Source of the DNA: Athripsodes cinereus
Taxonomy: Eukaryota; Arthropoda; Insecta; Trichoptera; Leptoceridae
Assembly: GCA_947579605.1 (NCBI GenBank)
Contig: OX388312.1
Location: 24,203,313 to 24,267,312, forward strand
Reading direction: 5' to 3'
Length of the DNA stretch: 64,000 nt
The position numbers and the translations under genes were made by a program. This document shows, in pieces, positions 10,010 to 22,200 of the stretch. The notes beneath the pieces are model-generated. The model had not been told where the DNA came from. It did no database searches and worked only from the letters and a program-made list of their open reading frames with translations. Numbering within the stretch: position 1 is the stretch's first letter; every line of letters begins with the position of its first letter.

Positions 10010-11122
10010 TTATAGATTCTCGATTTTCTCAATGGAATCTACGTGGATCGGACGGGCGTCATTATCCTTTTTTATTAAGACTCGACCATCCCTGGTCCAG
10101 AGATAGGCGTAATTCTTCTCTTTCTTCTTAAGACGGGCAAGATACAGAAGATGTCTCGCCCTCGGGGTCAGACCCTCCGATATGAAGACAGGTGCAGCTG
10201 GTCCCTCCACACCCAGTATAGATGAGTTGAGTTTTTTGTCGACAGTTTTATTTCGGTTGTACTGTCGCACCGCTAGAAGAAATTCGTCTCTTGCAATGTT
10301 TGAGGAGAGACGCACCGCCATGGCGCTCGCCCTTCCGACGCGCTTACCCCCAGCGTATCTTCTGATCTCCGCTATCTCCGAGCGCTGCAGATCATGTCCA
10401 ATAACTTTACAGATATTTTCCACGACACTCCTCCGCTGCTGTATGGTTTCATCGACGAGCTCAGGTATACCGCGGATTTCGATAACATCTTTGTATGAGT
10501 TTCTCTCTTGATGCTCGTTCTTCACCCTAAGCTCCTCGAGACCCTCCTTAACTGAGGTCAGGTCATCAATTTTGGCAACGTGGTTTAGTTTTCTCTCCAG
10601 ATCTTGAATTCTTCTATCTTTCTCCTCGCTTGCCTCCTGGAGGGTCTGCACCATGCTCATCAGAGCCTGCACCCTTTCCTCCAAAGTCATTAACCTGCAG
10701 TCCAGCCCCAATACAGCGGAGCCAGCCCCACCAGCCCCAGCAGCCACACCAACCGAGGGAGAGGAGGAAGCCGTCTCACCAACCGATGGCGAAGAAGTAT
10801 TCGATGTAGTGCTCCTCGTCTGGTAGACTGCCGATGCCTCAGATGATGCATGAGGAGTTGACAAATTTGATCGAGGATCCGCAGCCTTACAGTCCAAGCA
10901 CCTCCATTGCGCAAGGTTCATCTTGGACATTCTTTTAAAAGACGAGTCGGTCTCCCCCACACAGCCGTAGTGGTAGTCTGCCAAGCATCTCAGACACTTC
11001 ATCCTCTTGGATGGACTGATGCCATTCCTACATTTGAGGCAGCAGCTTGTTCTCCCCTTCATTGCCGGAAACACAGGCTTGACTGTAGAGCGAATAAAGA
11101 AAAATAGAGCACCCACTGGCAC
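10010..11122 (-). CDS. LINE ORF1: zinc-finger nucleic-acid-binding protein
   Basis: The 370-aa protein is expected to bind element RNA and form the ribonucleoprotein with ORF2. Residues about 27-78 form a PHD-like finger (CCLKC, CLRC, YHYGC, WRCLDC). A low-complexity Ser/Thr/Ala/Gly linker covers about 85-140. A predicted coiled coil covers about 145-205 (heptad-like Leu/Glu/Lys). Then comes a domain starting EIRGIPE (215) and a C-terminal block YLWTRDGRVLIKKDND (340-355). That block resembles the C-terminal domain shared by LINE ORF1s and baculovirus FP-type proteins. Met21 (MKGRTSCC) is an alternative start. An opposite-strand frame at 10182-10511 is a shadow. Confidence 0.85.
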   Translation of the reverse strand: MPVGALFFFIRSTVKPVFPAMKGRTSCCLKCRNGISPSKRMKCLRCLADYHYGCVGETDSSFKRMSKMNLAQWRCLDCKAADPRSNLSTPHASSEASAVYQTRSTTSNTSSPSVGETASSSPSVGVAAGAGGAGSAVLGLDCRLMTLEERVQALMSMVQTLQEASEEKDRRIQDLERKLNHVAKIDDLTSVKEGLEELRVKNEHQERNSYKDVIEIRGIPELVDETIQQRRSVVENICKVIGHDLQRSEIAEIRRYAGGKRVGRASAMAVRLSSNIARDEFLLAVRQYNRNKTVDKKLNSSILGVEGPAAPVFISEGLTPRARHLLYLARLKKKEKNYAYLWTRDGRVLIKKDNDARPIHVDSIEKIENL

Positions 11123-11784
11123 CGTGCGTGAATATCAATATAAGGACGAGTAATACAGTTCCAGCATCCCACACATGCAACCCCCAGCGTTACCAACACA
11201 TCACAATATGCACTGATATAATGTTCACGATTTGCAACCACATAGATTTCAAACAAGTGCCAAAAACCGCGATATTCGATGGCAAACACAAGGAGCTGAC
11301 AGATGCGTAACGATCAGAGAGTATATCCGATGTATGTCATCATCTAGTCATTACTTCAAGGCAAGTAAGCCTACTGTTTCAGTTATATTGTAATTTATGA
11401 TTATGTCCACCGCAATATGGTGTTGATAGACATCTCTCCATGTTGTAACGTTAACATTACGCCAACACCTATTCATGATTAATGTTACACTATCTACCTA
11501 CTGTATTTACATACATATCAATAACCAATACTTTGTGTCATGGCTGATTTGATTTTCAGTGTCTATGCAGTGTAGTATTCCATTACCTAAATTTTTATTA
11601 CTGAATGAAGGATAATTATAAAAAGAATAGAAATTATTCCAAAATTATTAATTTAATTATAGTATATACTCTATAGACTTTATTCTAAAATATAATCATT
11701 AAGTAGAAGGGCATTACTCTTATGAAGCACTAAATTGATTAAAAGAAATTGAAATCTATGGACATTTTTGACAGTCTTCAAGTC
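11123..11784. other. Probable LINE 5' UTR, then AT-rich DNA
   Basis: Up to about 11.3 kb the composition resembles ORF1 and is probably LINE 5' UTR; beyond that the DNA is plain AT-rich. The element's 5' boundary cannot be fixed by eye. Confidence 0.4.
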
Positions 11785-12010
11785 TCCAATGGATTGGTCA
11801 CATAGTCTGAAGAGAGGATGGCTGACGGAAGCTTGAAATCTCAGAGTGGAGACATAATAAATGAATAAAATAAATATAAGAAGACTTCAAGAAAGATAGG
11901 TGGATGACATTATACCAATGGTGGGAAAAAAGTGGATTCGTGTTGTTTAAGACCGTAAAAAATAGAAAAGTTTGGAAGAGGCTTATTGCAAATCATTGTT
12001 TATATTAATT
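11785..12010 (+). pseudogene. Decayed RTE-type RT C-terminus
   Basis: With frameshifts, the translation follows the 39.3-40.1 kb RT copy: LQW-GH at about 11790, REDG, then RW-DDI--M-G at about 11900 and KVWKR near 11970. Stops and indels break it. It is an old 5'-truncated LINE. Confidence 0.7.
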
Positions 12011-12784
12011 TAAAGTATAACAGAAATGACATGGATGCATCATGCTGAAGATAGAAAATTGTAAAAGACGAAACATGAGGATTTTTTCATAGGATGTCCG
12101 GAGAATAGCTGAAATAGGAGAATCTCACAAGAATTGAGGCAGCACTGGATGTCTGAAGAAACAAACACGAAGTGATGATTCCACTCAAGTAAGAATAAAA
12201 TAAGTACTTCATTAGAAATATGAATAACAGAGCTATAGGTACTTGGATTGTATTAAAAATTATGTCAACATATTGTATTTACGACTATGTAGGTTTGTTG
12301 ATTTCATACTATATATTATGTAGGTATAGTGTTGCATTTCATAGTAGGTATTATGTACGTTGAATAACTTTAATTTGCGTTTTAAATTATTCCGATTGCT
12401 TTTGTGTGTGATTTTGCAAAAACCTTTTTACAACAATAATGAATTGTTAATTAAATTGTCATTTGAATATGTTATTTCAGCGTTAAAATTATAAATTTCA
12501 CAATAATAGTGAATTAAAACAAAATTAACTGATAATTAGCAATTGCGGCAAATATCACCTAACCATAACATGTTAAAATATGAAGTTTAATAATTGCATA
12601 ATTACCTACCGATTTGATTAAATCTAATAAACAAATTAATTGGGCTCTACAAATGTTCAAATCAAATTAATGAAAATTTATGCAATTTGATATTCTATTA
12701 TTATTAAATCATGTACCTTGCTGATGAAAAATAATAATTATCTCTAGTTTACTTGTACTCGTAGAGAATCCAACAAAGAAAAGG

Positions 12785-12895
12785 TCACCCAATCTTTTTC
12801 ATAATTTTTCAGGTGTTCTGTAAAAGGCAACGGTTCGAAAAAATACAGCTGATCTGCTGTCTACCCCATTTGTGGGACATGCCGTGATGGTATAG
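12785..12895 (-). repeat. Dispersed repeat R, copy 3
   Basis: The reverse-complement landmarks are GTTCTGTAAAAGGCA, CTACCCCATTTGTGGGACAT and GCCGTGATGGT. The middle of the consensus is missing. The 12010-12785 stretch before it shows nothing recognisable. Confidence 0.7.
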
Positions 12896-13969
12896 CATAG
12901 TTGTTTTGTAATTTTAATAACAGCCATGCCATGAAAAAAATCGTAATTCAAATCTTACAAATATTAGTTTTTTTATTAAACGAATCCAGCTAGAAACACC
13001 TTCACAGTATTCATTTTTTATTTATCTATTTATAAAAATACTGCTATTTTATAAATTCCGAATAAATTGGCAGAGACTTTTAGACTAAATAAATTGGCAA
13101 ATTTTCAGTATATTTTTTAACTTTTCTCGGAGGGAAAAAAGAGAATGGTGTTTCAATGCTTAGGTTAATTTCAATGCACATTTCACCAGTTTCTGTTCAT
13201 ATTTCGAACTGATAATTTGGAAATATTTTGGGTATACGGATTCTGAGATATGTATAAATTTATAACCCAAAATCAAATATAAAAAAACTTAATATATGGT
13301 TTTTTGATTATTAAAGTTGTAGCGGTACAAAATATTCATATTTTAAAATATATGAAAGTAACTACTATCAACTAACATGACTCTTAAATTTTTATGGTAG
13401 AATCATCTCTTTGAATAATGACTGTTGAATACATTGTCAACCTCAGCAAATTTATTAGCATATCATTCCATAAAATTAATATTAATATATTCTTCCCCAC
13501 GATTCATTTTTCATTATCCTGCTAACTCTCAGTTCCTGACGTTTTCTTTTACTTTATTATTATGTACATAGATACCTACCCACATACGCCCGACACATAT
13601 GATGCAAATTAAGAGTGACATCACTTTATTGAGATGTAAATTGTTAAAAAATTTCATCCATATATATACACACATAATTATGTATCCCGGCAAGCCGTTT
13701 CACTTGCGGAGTAGGAAGAAAGGATCGAGCACCATTTATTTCAGTCAGTGCGAATGCTTTTTACTACCACCACATTCATACTATCTTCATGCGTGCTCTA
13801 ATATTTTCATCGTCCCATACTCGGAATGTGGCCATCTTTAGAATTTGGTCTGCATGTTTAAGTCATTTCATCTTCAGACCGTCCCGTCTCTGTGTACCCT
13901 TTCTCTCAGCCATGTGTATCTCATTTGTCACTATGTAATATTCTTTTTTTCATTCAATCATACTATTAA
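12896..13969. other. AT-rich, no gene
   Basis: Short frames at 13599-13841 and 13845-14036 have no recognisable domain. Parts of 13690-13930 vaguely resemble 35980-36070 (CATTCATAC-ATCT, TCTCGTAC), so this may be another decayed repeat. Confidence 0.4.
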
Positions 13970-14100
13970 TTATGGCGTTTCTCAAAAGTGGTGTAGCCAG
14001 TGGATGAAGCAAACATGCAAGTCGCCATCTATGTAACAAAAACTGAAGGGACGAGTTGCGCCCCATCGCTGAATTGAAGATATTATATATATTGTGATGT
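13970..14100 (+). repeat. Dispersed repeat R, copy 4
   Basis: GGCGTTTCTCAAAAGTGGTGTAGCCAGTGG is followed by a GCGCCCCATCGCTGAATTGA block. The family ends after GAAGATATT. Confidence 0.6.
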
Positions 14101-14633
14101 TTTACGTATACAATGCACATATAACTATCTTTCGCGTGCCAATAAAAATGAAATCATTCAGATGTTAGTAATGTCGTTTTGGTGAATACGTCAAATTGCA
14201 AAATGTATTTCAGCAGCGTCTTCAATTTCTGTACAATTTTTCCGTGTATAATAGGAATATGCACACGTAGGTAGACGAAATAGACGGTAGAGTTGGGCAC
14301 CGTCAACTAAAAAAAATATTCAGTTAATCATTAATCCGTAAACGAAAAATTCACATCGTTAAGCCATTTGTTTATGAAATATTATCGCCAGTTATAATGT
14401 TTCGCCATTATATAACGCCAATAATAACGCCAAATAAATAATAATAATAAAAAAATAATAAACAGAATCGTTATAATGAATTCCAGGAGTTAAAAGTAGA
14501 AAAAAGCTCGAAAAGGTTGAATTAAGAACACTGAACAATTTTTAGGCGCTTTTTAAAAAAATCAGTACGCATGATGGGGGTCAACTCTTCAAAAATCCTT
14601 GAGAACTCGCTTGATTAAAAGAACCCTTTAAAT

Positions 14634-15002
14634 CAGTGATTCCCAAACTATGGTACGCGTACCACCAGTGGTACGCGACAATTATTAAGGTGGTACGCAA
14701 GCAGCCATGGCCATAGGACATACACAGTAAATAATGAGAAAAAACGTTTTTAAATTTCGCCCTCTGACACAATTTGTTTTCATTAATTAGCCGCGCGGGC
14801 GTGCTGTTGCTGGCCTATAAATACAATGAATATTGTATTTTTTCCTATAATTAATATATGATAATGTTGTCATAAACAGTTGTTGCAGTTTTTATTACTT
14901 TACCATTTTTAAGGTTTTTTTTTAACGATTACAGTTCAGTGGTACGCTACTGATTTATAATTTCGTGTGTGGTACGCGAAATTAAAAGTTTGGGAACCAC
15001 TG
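14634..15002. mobile_element. Non-autonomous hAT transposon (MITE), 369 bp
   Basis: The ends are CAGTGATTCCCAAACT and its inverted partner AGTTTGGGAACCACTG, one mismatch apart. It is flanked by a perfect 8-bp duplication CTTTAAAT (14626-14633 and 15003-15010). CAGTG-type ends with an 8-bp duplication are diagnostic of hAT elements. The subterminal motif GTGGTACGC occurs several times in both orientations near 14655-14700 and 14940-14980, as expected of transposase-binding repeats. No transposase is encoded. Confidence 0.92.
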
Positions 15003-15631
15003 CTTTAAATGTTTAATTATTTCATAAAAGATATTTTACCCACGCTGCATCGGTTAGAATCGCCATTCCGATGTTGTTATATGACATTTGTAAATCAAGA
15101 AGATTAATGTCATCACAATAATACTAAAAAAGTATAATTTTTTAGATGGATAGGTATTTACCTACCGTGAGCCACGGAACATCTTTAATGTACGGCATAT
15201 ACCATATTTATCACGTGAATTAATATGTTAATTCATTAATCGTTAATGTGAAGAAGCTAGGTATTTTACTATAAGATACTTGCTGAAAGAACACCAACGA
15301 GCTAACCTGGTTATTCTAAATATAACATGTCCCAGAGGTGAGTTCGTGGTTCAGTAGGAAGCCCTACAAAACTTATCTATACCAACCATAATGCTGCTTA
15401 GGGGAAAACTGTTACAACAAGAACATTTTGCTTAATATGTACTTATACATACCTACCTCTATAACATAATACATTTATGCTGTCTTAATACACGGTAAGG
15501 ATATGATAAACCTAAACTGAGGGAGATTTAATTTGCATGATAATTTGTATCGATGTCAAATTTTTGACCAAAAAATATCTCTAGGTATCTCTTTATCTAT
15601 CTATACCAACACTGAATGTTCTAAAAATAGG

Positions 15632-15880
15632 GTAGCCAGTAAATTGACTGCTTATTCAGGATAAATGAAACATTCATTGCTGAACAGAACATGTTAAACA
15701 TGGCGGCCGGTATGGCGAAGAGGTAATGCTTTTGCCTTTGAGTCACGAGGTCCAGGGTTCGATTCCAGGCCGGAATCACCTTTTTCAAATTGTTCTGGGT
15801 CTATAAATGTTTATCACTATAATTATAAATGTTCGCAAGAACCCATAATAAAAGATTTATATCTTAATTTGGGACTTGCC
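15632..15880 (+). mobile_element. R fragment followed by a tRNA-derived SINE
   Basis: Positions 15632-15700 carry R landmarks (GGGTAGCCAGTAAATTGACTG, ATTCATTGCTGAA). From about 15706 a tRNA-like head follows: TATGGCGAAGAGGTAATG as box A and GGTTCGATTCC as box B. A unique body then runs to about 15880. The T-stem does not pair well, so this is a SINE head and not a functional tRNA. Confidence 0.6.
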
Positions 15881-17152
15881 CAACTGTCTATACTTGTTAA
15901 ATGTGTACATTTTATAAAATTACAGAAAAAACAGCTGTATTTTCCATTTTTTTTATAAGTTAAACGCTTTCAAAACTTACTATTTCATTTTCAGAACTAA
16001 TCTTAAATATAAAGATTTAAAAAATAAATATAATTACAAAATATAAATTTCTTAATAATATTTCAAAAGTTGTTGTCTATACGTGCTATGTTATCTTGTA
16101 AGTAATGTATCAAAATGTGAAAAAAAATCTATATATAGGTATTTTCTAGTGTCACTTAGTGGAAATGCATTTTAAAAGATTATTGTAATACTAAGAACAC
16201 TGTTTATTATGAGACTTGTTAAATCATTATATAACGTATTCAACCACAATAAATAGTCATCTTCAGTAACAACACAATACTGTGTTTGTGATTAAACAAT
16301 TTTCATTGGGAAAAAAATATTACAATATGATGTATGTTGTGAATACATTAAAAAACGTTTCATTTACAAAACGAAATGTTTAATCCCTATTCGATTCAAG
16401 ATAATTTCAATAAATACCAGTCGTGCTCGGATTCGTATGTCAATAAGTATAATCATTCTATATTGTTATTTTGCATATTTATGCAGCTTTATCAAAATAA
16501 ACGTCAATAGGAAATAGTAATACTACAAAAAGCATTTCACTGATTTTTATGTCATTCGTTTTGAAAGCCAACAATGAAAAATCCATTAGTTGCTCTATTG
16601 ATATAAAACAAAAAAACGATGCGAAAATAAAATAAATAAAACTGTTACTGTACTCATACATTGGATAAATCAATGCTTTCTCATAGATAAAGGTATTATT
16701 ATTATGAAACAAAAGCCAGTTTTGTATGTTAATGTAAAAATTAGTAACGCAAATTAAAATCGACAATGCTTTCGAAGCATTTTATTATAACAAGTACGGT
16801 TCGATTATAAATTAAACTTTGCATAATGCAAATCGATATGCCGATTTTATTGAATACAATATTAATGATAATTGAAATGGATTTGTTGCCATTTCAGTGT
16901 TTTTTTTTAAAATTTAAAATGAAGAAATTGGACCATTGCATTGCGATAAATTTAGTACCTATAATTACTTTTTTTATAATAAATTCGCCTTCTTACCATA
17001 AAAAATATATTTTATACACACTGAGAAAAATACTAATGAAATTTCACAACGAATCATTGATACGTACTATCAGATTAGGACCAGAGATAGTACAAACGAT
17101 TCATTAGTACGAATCTACAATATTAACTTTTCGCAAACAAATCTTTGGTAGA
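15881..17152. other. AT-rich, no gene
   Basis: Open frames at 16479-16766 (-) and 16826-17107 (+) are dominated by AT-rich codons and match no family I know. Nothing else is seen. Confidence 0.4.
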
Positions 17153-17512
17153 TTTACCAACAACTTATTTGCGAGATGTTATTAGAAATGCTAGGCATTA
17201 GCTTGAGAGAAAATATAAGAAATGAAACCATTCGACAGAAGACAACAGTCGTCGACATTGTTGATAAAGTCTCCAAGCTGAAATGGTAATAGGTTGGTGA
17301 TGTGGCAAGTCGAGAGCATGGCAGGTCGACTTCCAGAATTCTTGAATGCATTCTGTGGGAGAACAAAAGAAGTGTAGGAAGATTTCAAAAATGATGGTTT
17401 GACGATATTGCCCAGATGATGGGAAATCATTGGAATTGCGTTGCTCGAGATTGAAAAATATGGAACAGTTTTGAAGAAGCCTATATCCAGCAGTGGAGAG
17501 AATAAGGCTAAT
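17153..17512 (+). pseudogene. RTE-type RT C-terminus, broken copy
   Basis: This is clearly homologous to 39740-40085: MLGISLRENIRNETIRQKT is readable, then VVDIVDKVSKLKW is interrupted by a stop at the position of the intact copy's QW. The frame continues to the EEAYIQQWRE-like end near 17505. It has several stops and is 5'-truncated. Confidence 0.85.
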
Positions 17513-18317
17513 AGTTGTTAAAAAAAATCTGTGTAAAATTTCTGAAAGAAATTTGATTACGTATCTTTTTTATGTAATAAAAATAGTAAAACTGCTCACC
17601 GTTATTTAATTATATACTAATAATACCACGAAAAATTCTAACAAGTTAAGCCATGTGGAAACGAATTTTTAAAGTAATTTTCTCTCCACGATGTATTTCC
17701 ATGAAATTCTTTTCTAGAAAACATTTAAAAGCATAACCAAGTTTGAACAAATTAATGGTTTAAAACCTTTTCCGGCTATCTTTGCTCTTAACAAAGATAA
17801 TGCATGTAATACAGAAGCATTGTGTACTATGATAGTTTCATACAAAAAAAGATGTTTTCATAGACTTTGCGGTATGAAAATGAACCACATTCTCTATTTA
17901 CATTTCTACAAACATGTTAACTTGTTTGTTTGAGAAAACCGTATTACGTGTTGCAAACAAATCTTAATTAAAACGCAACCAGAACTAACACACCCCTTTT
18001 TTGAAAACCTTACAAAAACAAAGGCTCTTGCAATTTAGTTAAAAGTTTATAAGCATAAAGAATTTCTCCACGTGGTGAAACTGAGAATGGTAGTGGAGGA
18101 ATAAAGGCATTAAATAATTAAAATAATGAGGCTGTGTTTTTTAACAGATATTATTAAGATATACGTTTCACAAAGGGAAATGTTTTCAGTATATTATTTC
18201 TCATTAGAAACGTATTTTTAGTATGATCAAATATACAATCTCGAATTTAAGACATTTTCAAGGAAGACATTTTTTGCGGACCAACCAGCAAAGAATTGGT
18301 CTACTACTGTCTACCGT
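17513..18317. other. AT-rich, nothing recognised
   Basis: No feature is supported in this stretch. Confidence 0.45.
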
Positions 18318-18575
18318 AAGTTTTACAGTGTCTTGTAAAAGGCAGGTGTTCGAAAAAACAAAGATATTTTACATCCTAAATCTAACAAAAAGGTTTGCCA
18401 ACCATCCTACAAGTCTTAAATTTTTGTTGGCACGGAGAAGAGAGTTTGCATGTCCATTACATGCAGCTCGCCTGCAATATGCTTTACGTGCATCAACCCG
18501 CCTTTTATAGGACACTCAAAATTTTGAGGAGAAAACATTGGGATTACCATCCTTTGCAGGGAATAATAGTAATAG
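18318..18575. repeat. Dispersed repeat R, two pieces in opposite orientation
   Basis: GTCTTGTAAAAGGCAGGTGT at about 18330 is the R block in reverse. CCGCCTTTTATAGGACACTC at about 18500 and the TTTGCAGGGAATAATA end near 18555 are in forward orientation. The copies may have inserted independently. Confidence 0.6.
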
Positions 18576-21500
18576 TAATGAAGTTGTAAGTATATGATAT
18601 ACATCAATAATGCATAGTTTCGCGTACAAATTAAATCATACAATTATTAAACATGTCTGAATATAATTGCCTTCAATCTAGTCCATTAGCTATAGTCATA
18701 CAGTATCCCAAGTTATATGTATGTGGCCATTTGTATACAATATTTACTATTTCCAACCTCTCTGTAAGTAGTTACACATTTACGTAAACAGAGAAGGCCG
18801 AAGACGTCAATCAATAAATCACATTAATCTGTTAAAGAAAAAGTTAATTTCGTTTCTCGTTATTATTTTTTGTAAACCTAACGTAAGTTACATTTATTTT
18901 CAAAGAACCGGAAGCTAAAAAAAGTCCCATGCACGAAAAAATGGGTAGATACGAAAGCAAGGTCCTATGACAGCTTCTTTTAAAAAGTTTGTACCTGCTT
19001 TGACAAATCGCTGGAGATATCCTCTCCAGAATAGCAACGGGCTAAAATTTACAGAAGTTTTCATTACATTATAAGATGTGTGAAAAGTTATGACGGAAGT
19101 TATTTAACTCGCTAATTTGTTAATCTTTAATGACTTACTCTGCATTTTATGAAAGGGCCCGCCTAAAACACGCATAATTCTCTTGATTAATAGTAAACAA
19201 CTTCTTTTATTTTTGATGCAAAAACAACTTGAACGTAAAAAAACACATTATTTTTCTCGAGTATACTTTTTAAGAGAGTGTTGTTATATTACTATGTATA
19301 CTATGTTATATAGTCGGGTGGTTAGGCGGCTACTTAAATGATTACCGACCAACGTACTTCATTAATAAACTGTCAAAAACATCGGCTCCACTGGTGAAGA
19401 TCCCTCTTTGTTTCCAACTCGGCTTTTCTTTGTTACTTTATTTTTTTCCTCTTGATTAATTTTCCGGAACGATGTTCTTTCTACATTTAATTGTTCCGCC
19501 AAGAGCATATACCTAGATGTTATACTAATATCTACGAGTACACATTCTGCTTTATATTATGCACCACCACCTAGTAGTACAAGCTTAGTATTACCACCAT
19601 ACATTCAGTAATAATGTTACAAGAATATTATTTCACCATTTTTGTATAAAAAGTGTTGTACGAGCAAAATTGTGTTATTTAAGGACTATCTTTCTTTGTA
19701 TTCAAAAAGATCTTCATATTATATTTCTATGAATCATCTAAAAAAACTAAGATAGACATTCATCATATTTTGAACCATTCTAGATTAATTACCTACCTAC
19801 CTATTCAAATTGTTTGACTATCGGTGAGTGTGACCAATTGGAATGATTAACCTAGAGTCGTTCAAATACATATGATTAACATCTTCACTTCTAGTAAGTA
19901 AAATGCAGTTCCCGACATCCAATTGTGTCAAAAAAATCATAGCATAACATAGACATACTAGCCAATAATTATGTACATAAGTGTTACACATCTATTTTAA
20001 CTTTTTCACTATCCCGTACTTACCTACTTCGCTTCATCCACAATTCACCGTCTTTCAGACTTGGTAAAGCTACGTAGTTCTCGAACGTTTTCGAATTCTT
20101 ACACTCCCATAGATAAATACACTTTCTTCATCATACATCCGTCGTACAAATAATATGTACTTCAAATATAAAAATGTATTAGTATCATAATTTCTATGGG
20201 ACTTACTGCACTTTTCACTAGGATACATGTGTTAAAATATTCCTTCGTGTTCAGAACATGTTCCACAACATACATTATCTAGCACCCGGTATTATTGCAA
20301 AATGTACGCGATGAGGGAGTGCTTATGATAACGTAGGTACCTAGAAACTAGCATTATTGATGATATTATGAATGTTGAAAAAATATAATAAAGGAGACGT
20401 TTTATTATGAAATGTGTAAGTACAATACGAAATACTACCTAATCTAAGCTGTAATAATAAATTAAACCGCGTAATTTTCATTATAATAGGTAGTTCTTCA
20501 AAAAGATGTATCGTGCCTTTGTATAATAATGAATAAGATTGAAGGAACACAGTTTATAGAATATCAATTTCAAAGACAAGATCATAAAAAAATATTCTTT
20601 GTAAATATTTTCTATTCTAAATGAAGGAATACTATGGAGATAATTTTTTGATGTTCTTCGTTAGTAGTTGGGCTATTGTATATTCAAGTAAGAAGACCTT
20701 TAAGTATTCCTAAAATATACATTTAAAGCTTAATAAATATAAAAATATACTTTTATAAAGCATAAAAAAGATTAACGAAAATATAACGCAGGATTTTCAA
20801 CAAAAGCCTTGAAATATAAGACTCTAATGGTAGTTCTAATTCCACGGCAACTAGAAAGTATTAACACGAGAACTTATTTCCTATTAATTTCTAGAGAAGC
20901 TGACGAACTCTAATAACACCCTTATCCATCAATTCAGTTTTCAACTCTAAGTCTTATGAAAGGCTCAGAAATAAGATTCAGATGGAAAGGTATTTTAGAT
21001 AATATTACAAGCTAAAGAAAAACCTATTTATAGGCTGTTTACATTGTGATGGGTATAAACCTGATATTTGATTAATAAATTTTTGCTTCTTTTGAGTATT
21101 GTTCATCATTCCATTCTAATAATGTAACTTGGATCCTTTATATTAAATTTATTAAAATTCAAGTTAAAAAGCAATGAGTATATTGTATTTTATAAACTCA
21201 AGTACAATACTGCTTTTAAATACTACAGATGAGACATCTACTTACAAATTCATTTATTCAAATGTTGTTTGTGGTAAAAGTATATTATTTATAAAAAAAT
21301 CATGATAATACATAGAAATTTCTATGAAAGTTATATAATTATATAGAAGCGGAAATATTAAGTTCATTAACGCACATAATTCTTGTAAGAGTTTTCTGTA
21401 ATAGTGTTTTTTATTTCTTTATTACACTAATTCTGTGTCGTAAAAAATATGAAATGAGTAAACAAACTATTCAATTAACTGTATTAAAAAATATAGGCTG

Positions 21501-21627
21501 TAAGGGTAAGAATATATACGATACAATTCTAGTGGAGAATAATATGTATGTCAAATACAAAGGGAAATTGAATTATCAGATAAACAGAATTAAACAATAT
21601 GTTTACTTCCCATAGAATCCATAATAA
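18576..21627. other. Long AT-rich stretch without recognised features
   Basis: No ORF with a domain, tRNA-like box pair or clear terminal inverted repeat was found by eye. Confidence 0.45.
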
Positions 21628-22200
21628 TTAACCCATTCACCACTAATAATATAACATCATTTGTTAATTAAAAACCTTATCACTAAATTTGACATAAAAT
21701 TAAAACGGTACAACATAGAACTATATTTTTTTGTTGTTTTTGGATATTTGTTTCATTTCTAACTCCAGACACCTAAAATTTGGAAAGGTATGGTTGTATG
21801 GAAGTAACATTCTGACATGTGGAAAGCCACCAAGCATTTTTCACATTCCCATCGTGATTCACTTTGCATTTTCAGTAATGAACACTTTTTACAAAGCCTG
21901 GACGTGTTTTGTTTGACAGGATTTGTCTAGAGAAATGTGCCCATTGTATAGACTATAATCGTAAAGGGCGTGCTCCTCCAGATGCCCTTCCTCGCCTCTT
22001 ATATGGTGGTAGCATAACATTCTCTAATATGCCTTCGCTATATGCCAACCTTTGCAAATTAAACATATTTTTATATAATGCATAGGTATTACACGAGACC
22101 ATTTTGGCCAAACAAAAAAAAATGTATCATTTTTTTATGCATAAAATATTAACGCAAATGCAGACCGGCGTTTCACCGGCTTGGTGTGTCAATGGGTTAA
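21628..22200. mobile_element. piggyBac-like non-autonomous element
   Basis: TTAA at 21628-21631 and 22197-22200 flank ends CCCATTCACCACTAAT and, on the other strand, CCCATTGACACACCAA. TTAA duplication plus CCC-initiated ends is the piggyBac pattern. The interior holds no transposase; the open frame 21731-21916 has no known domain. A small CCGG-loop-CCGG hairpin sits near the right end (about 22164-22179). Confidence 0.65.

Larger units (their letters stand above)
4867..11122 (-). mobile_element. Full-length CR1-type non-LTR retrotransposon
   Basis: Seen: ORF1 and ORF2 lie in the order expected for a two-ORF LINE read on the minus strand, followed by a 3' UTR ending in AATAAATAAATAAA-type tandem units at about 4867-4886. 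Known: PHD-finger ORF1 plus an AP-endonuclease/RT ORF2 and a short tandem-repeat tail instead of poly(A) are typical of the CR1/L2 group. Both ORFs are uninterrupted, so the insertion may be recent or still active. The 3' UTR also has a 12-C run on the coding strand (5142-5153) and a T-run (about 5081-5100). The 5' end is not defined: 5' UTR should continue past 11122, perhaps to about 11.3 kb. No target-site duplication was found. Confidence 0.85.

Noticed and set aside
10182..10511. 109-aa plus-strand ORF
   Set aside because: It is antisense to LINE ORF1 and has no domain of its own.
15706..15785. Functional tRNA gene
   Set aside because: Box A and box B are present, but acceptor and T stems do not pair properly and a SINE-like body follows.
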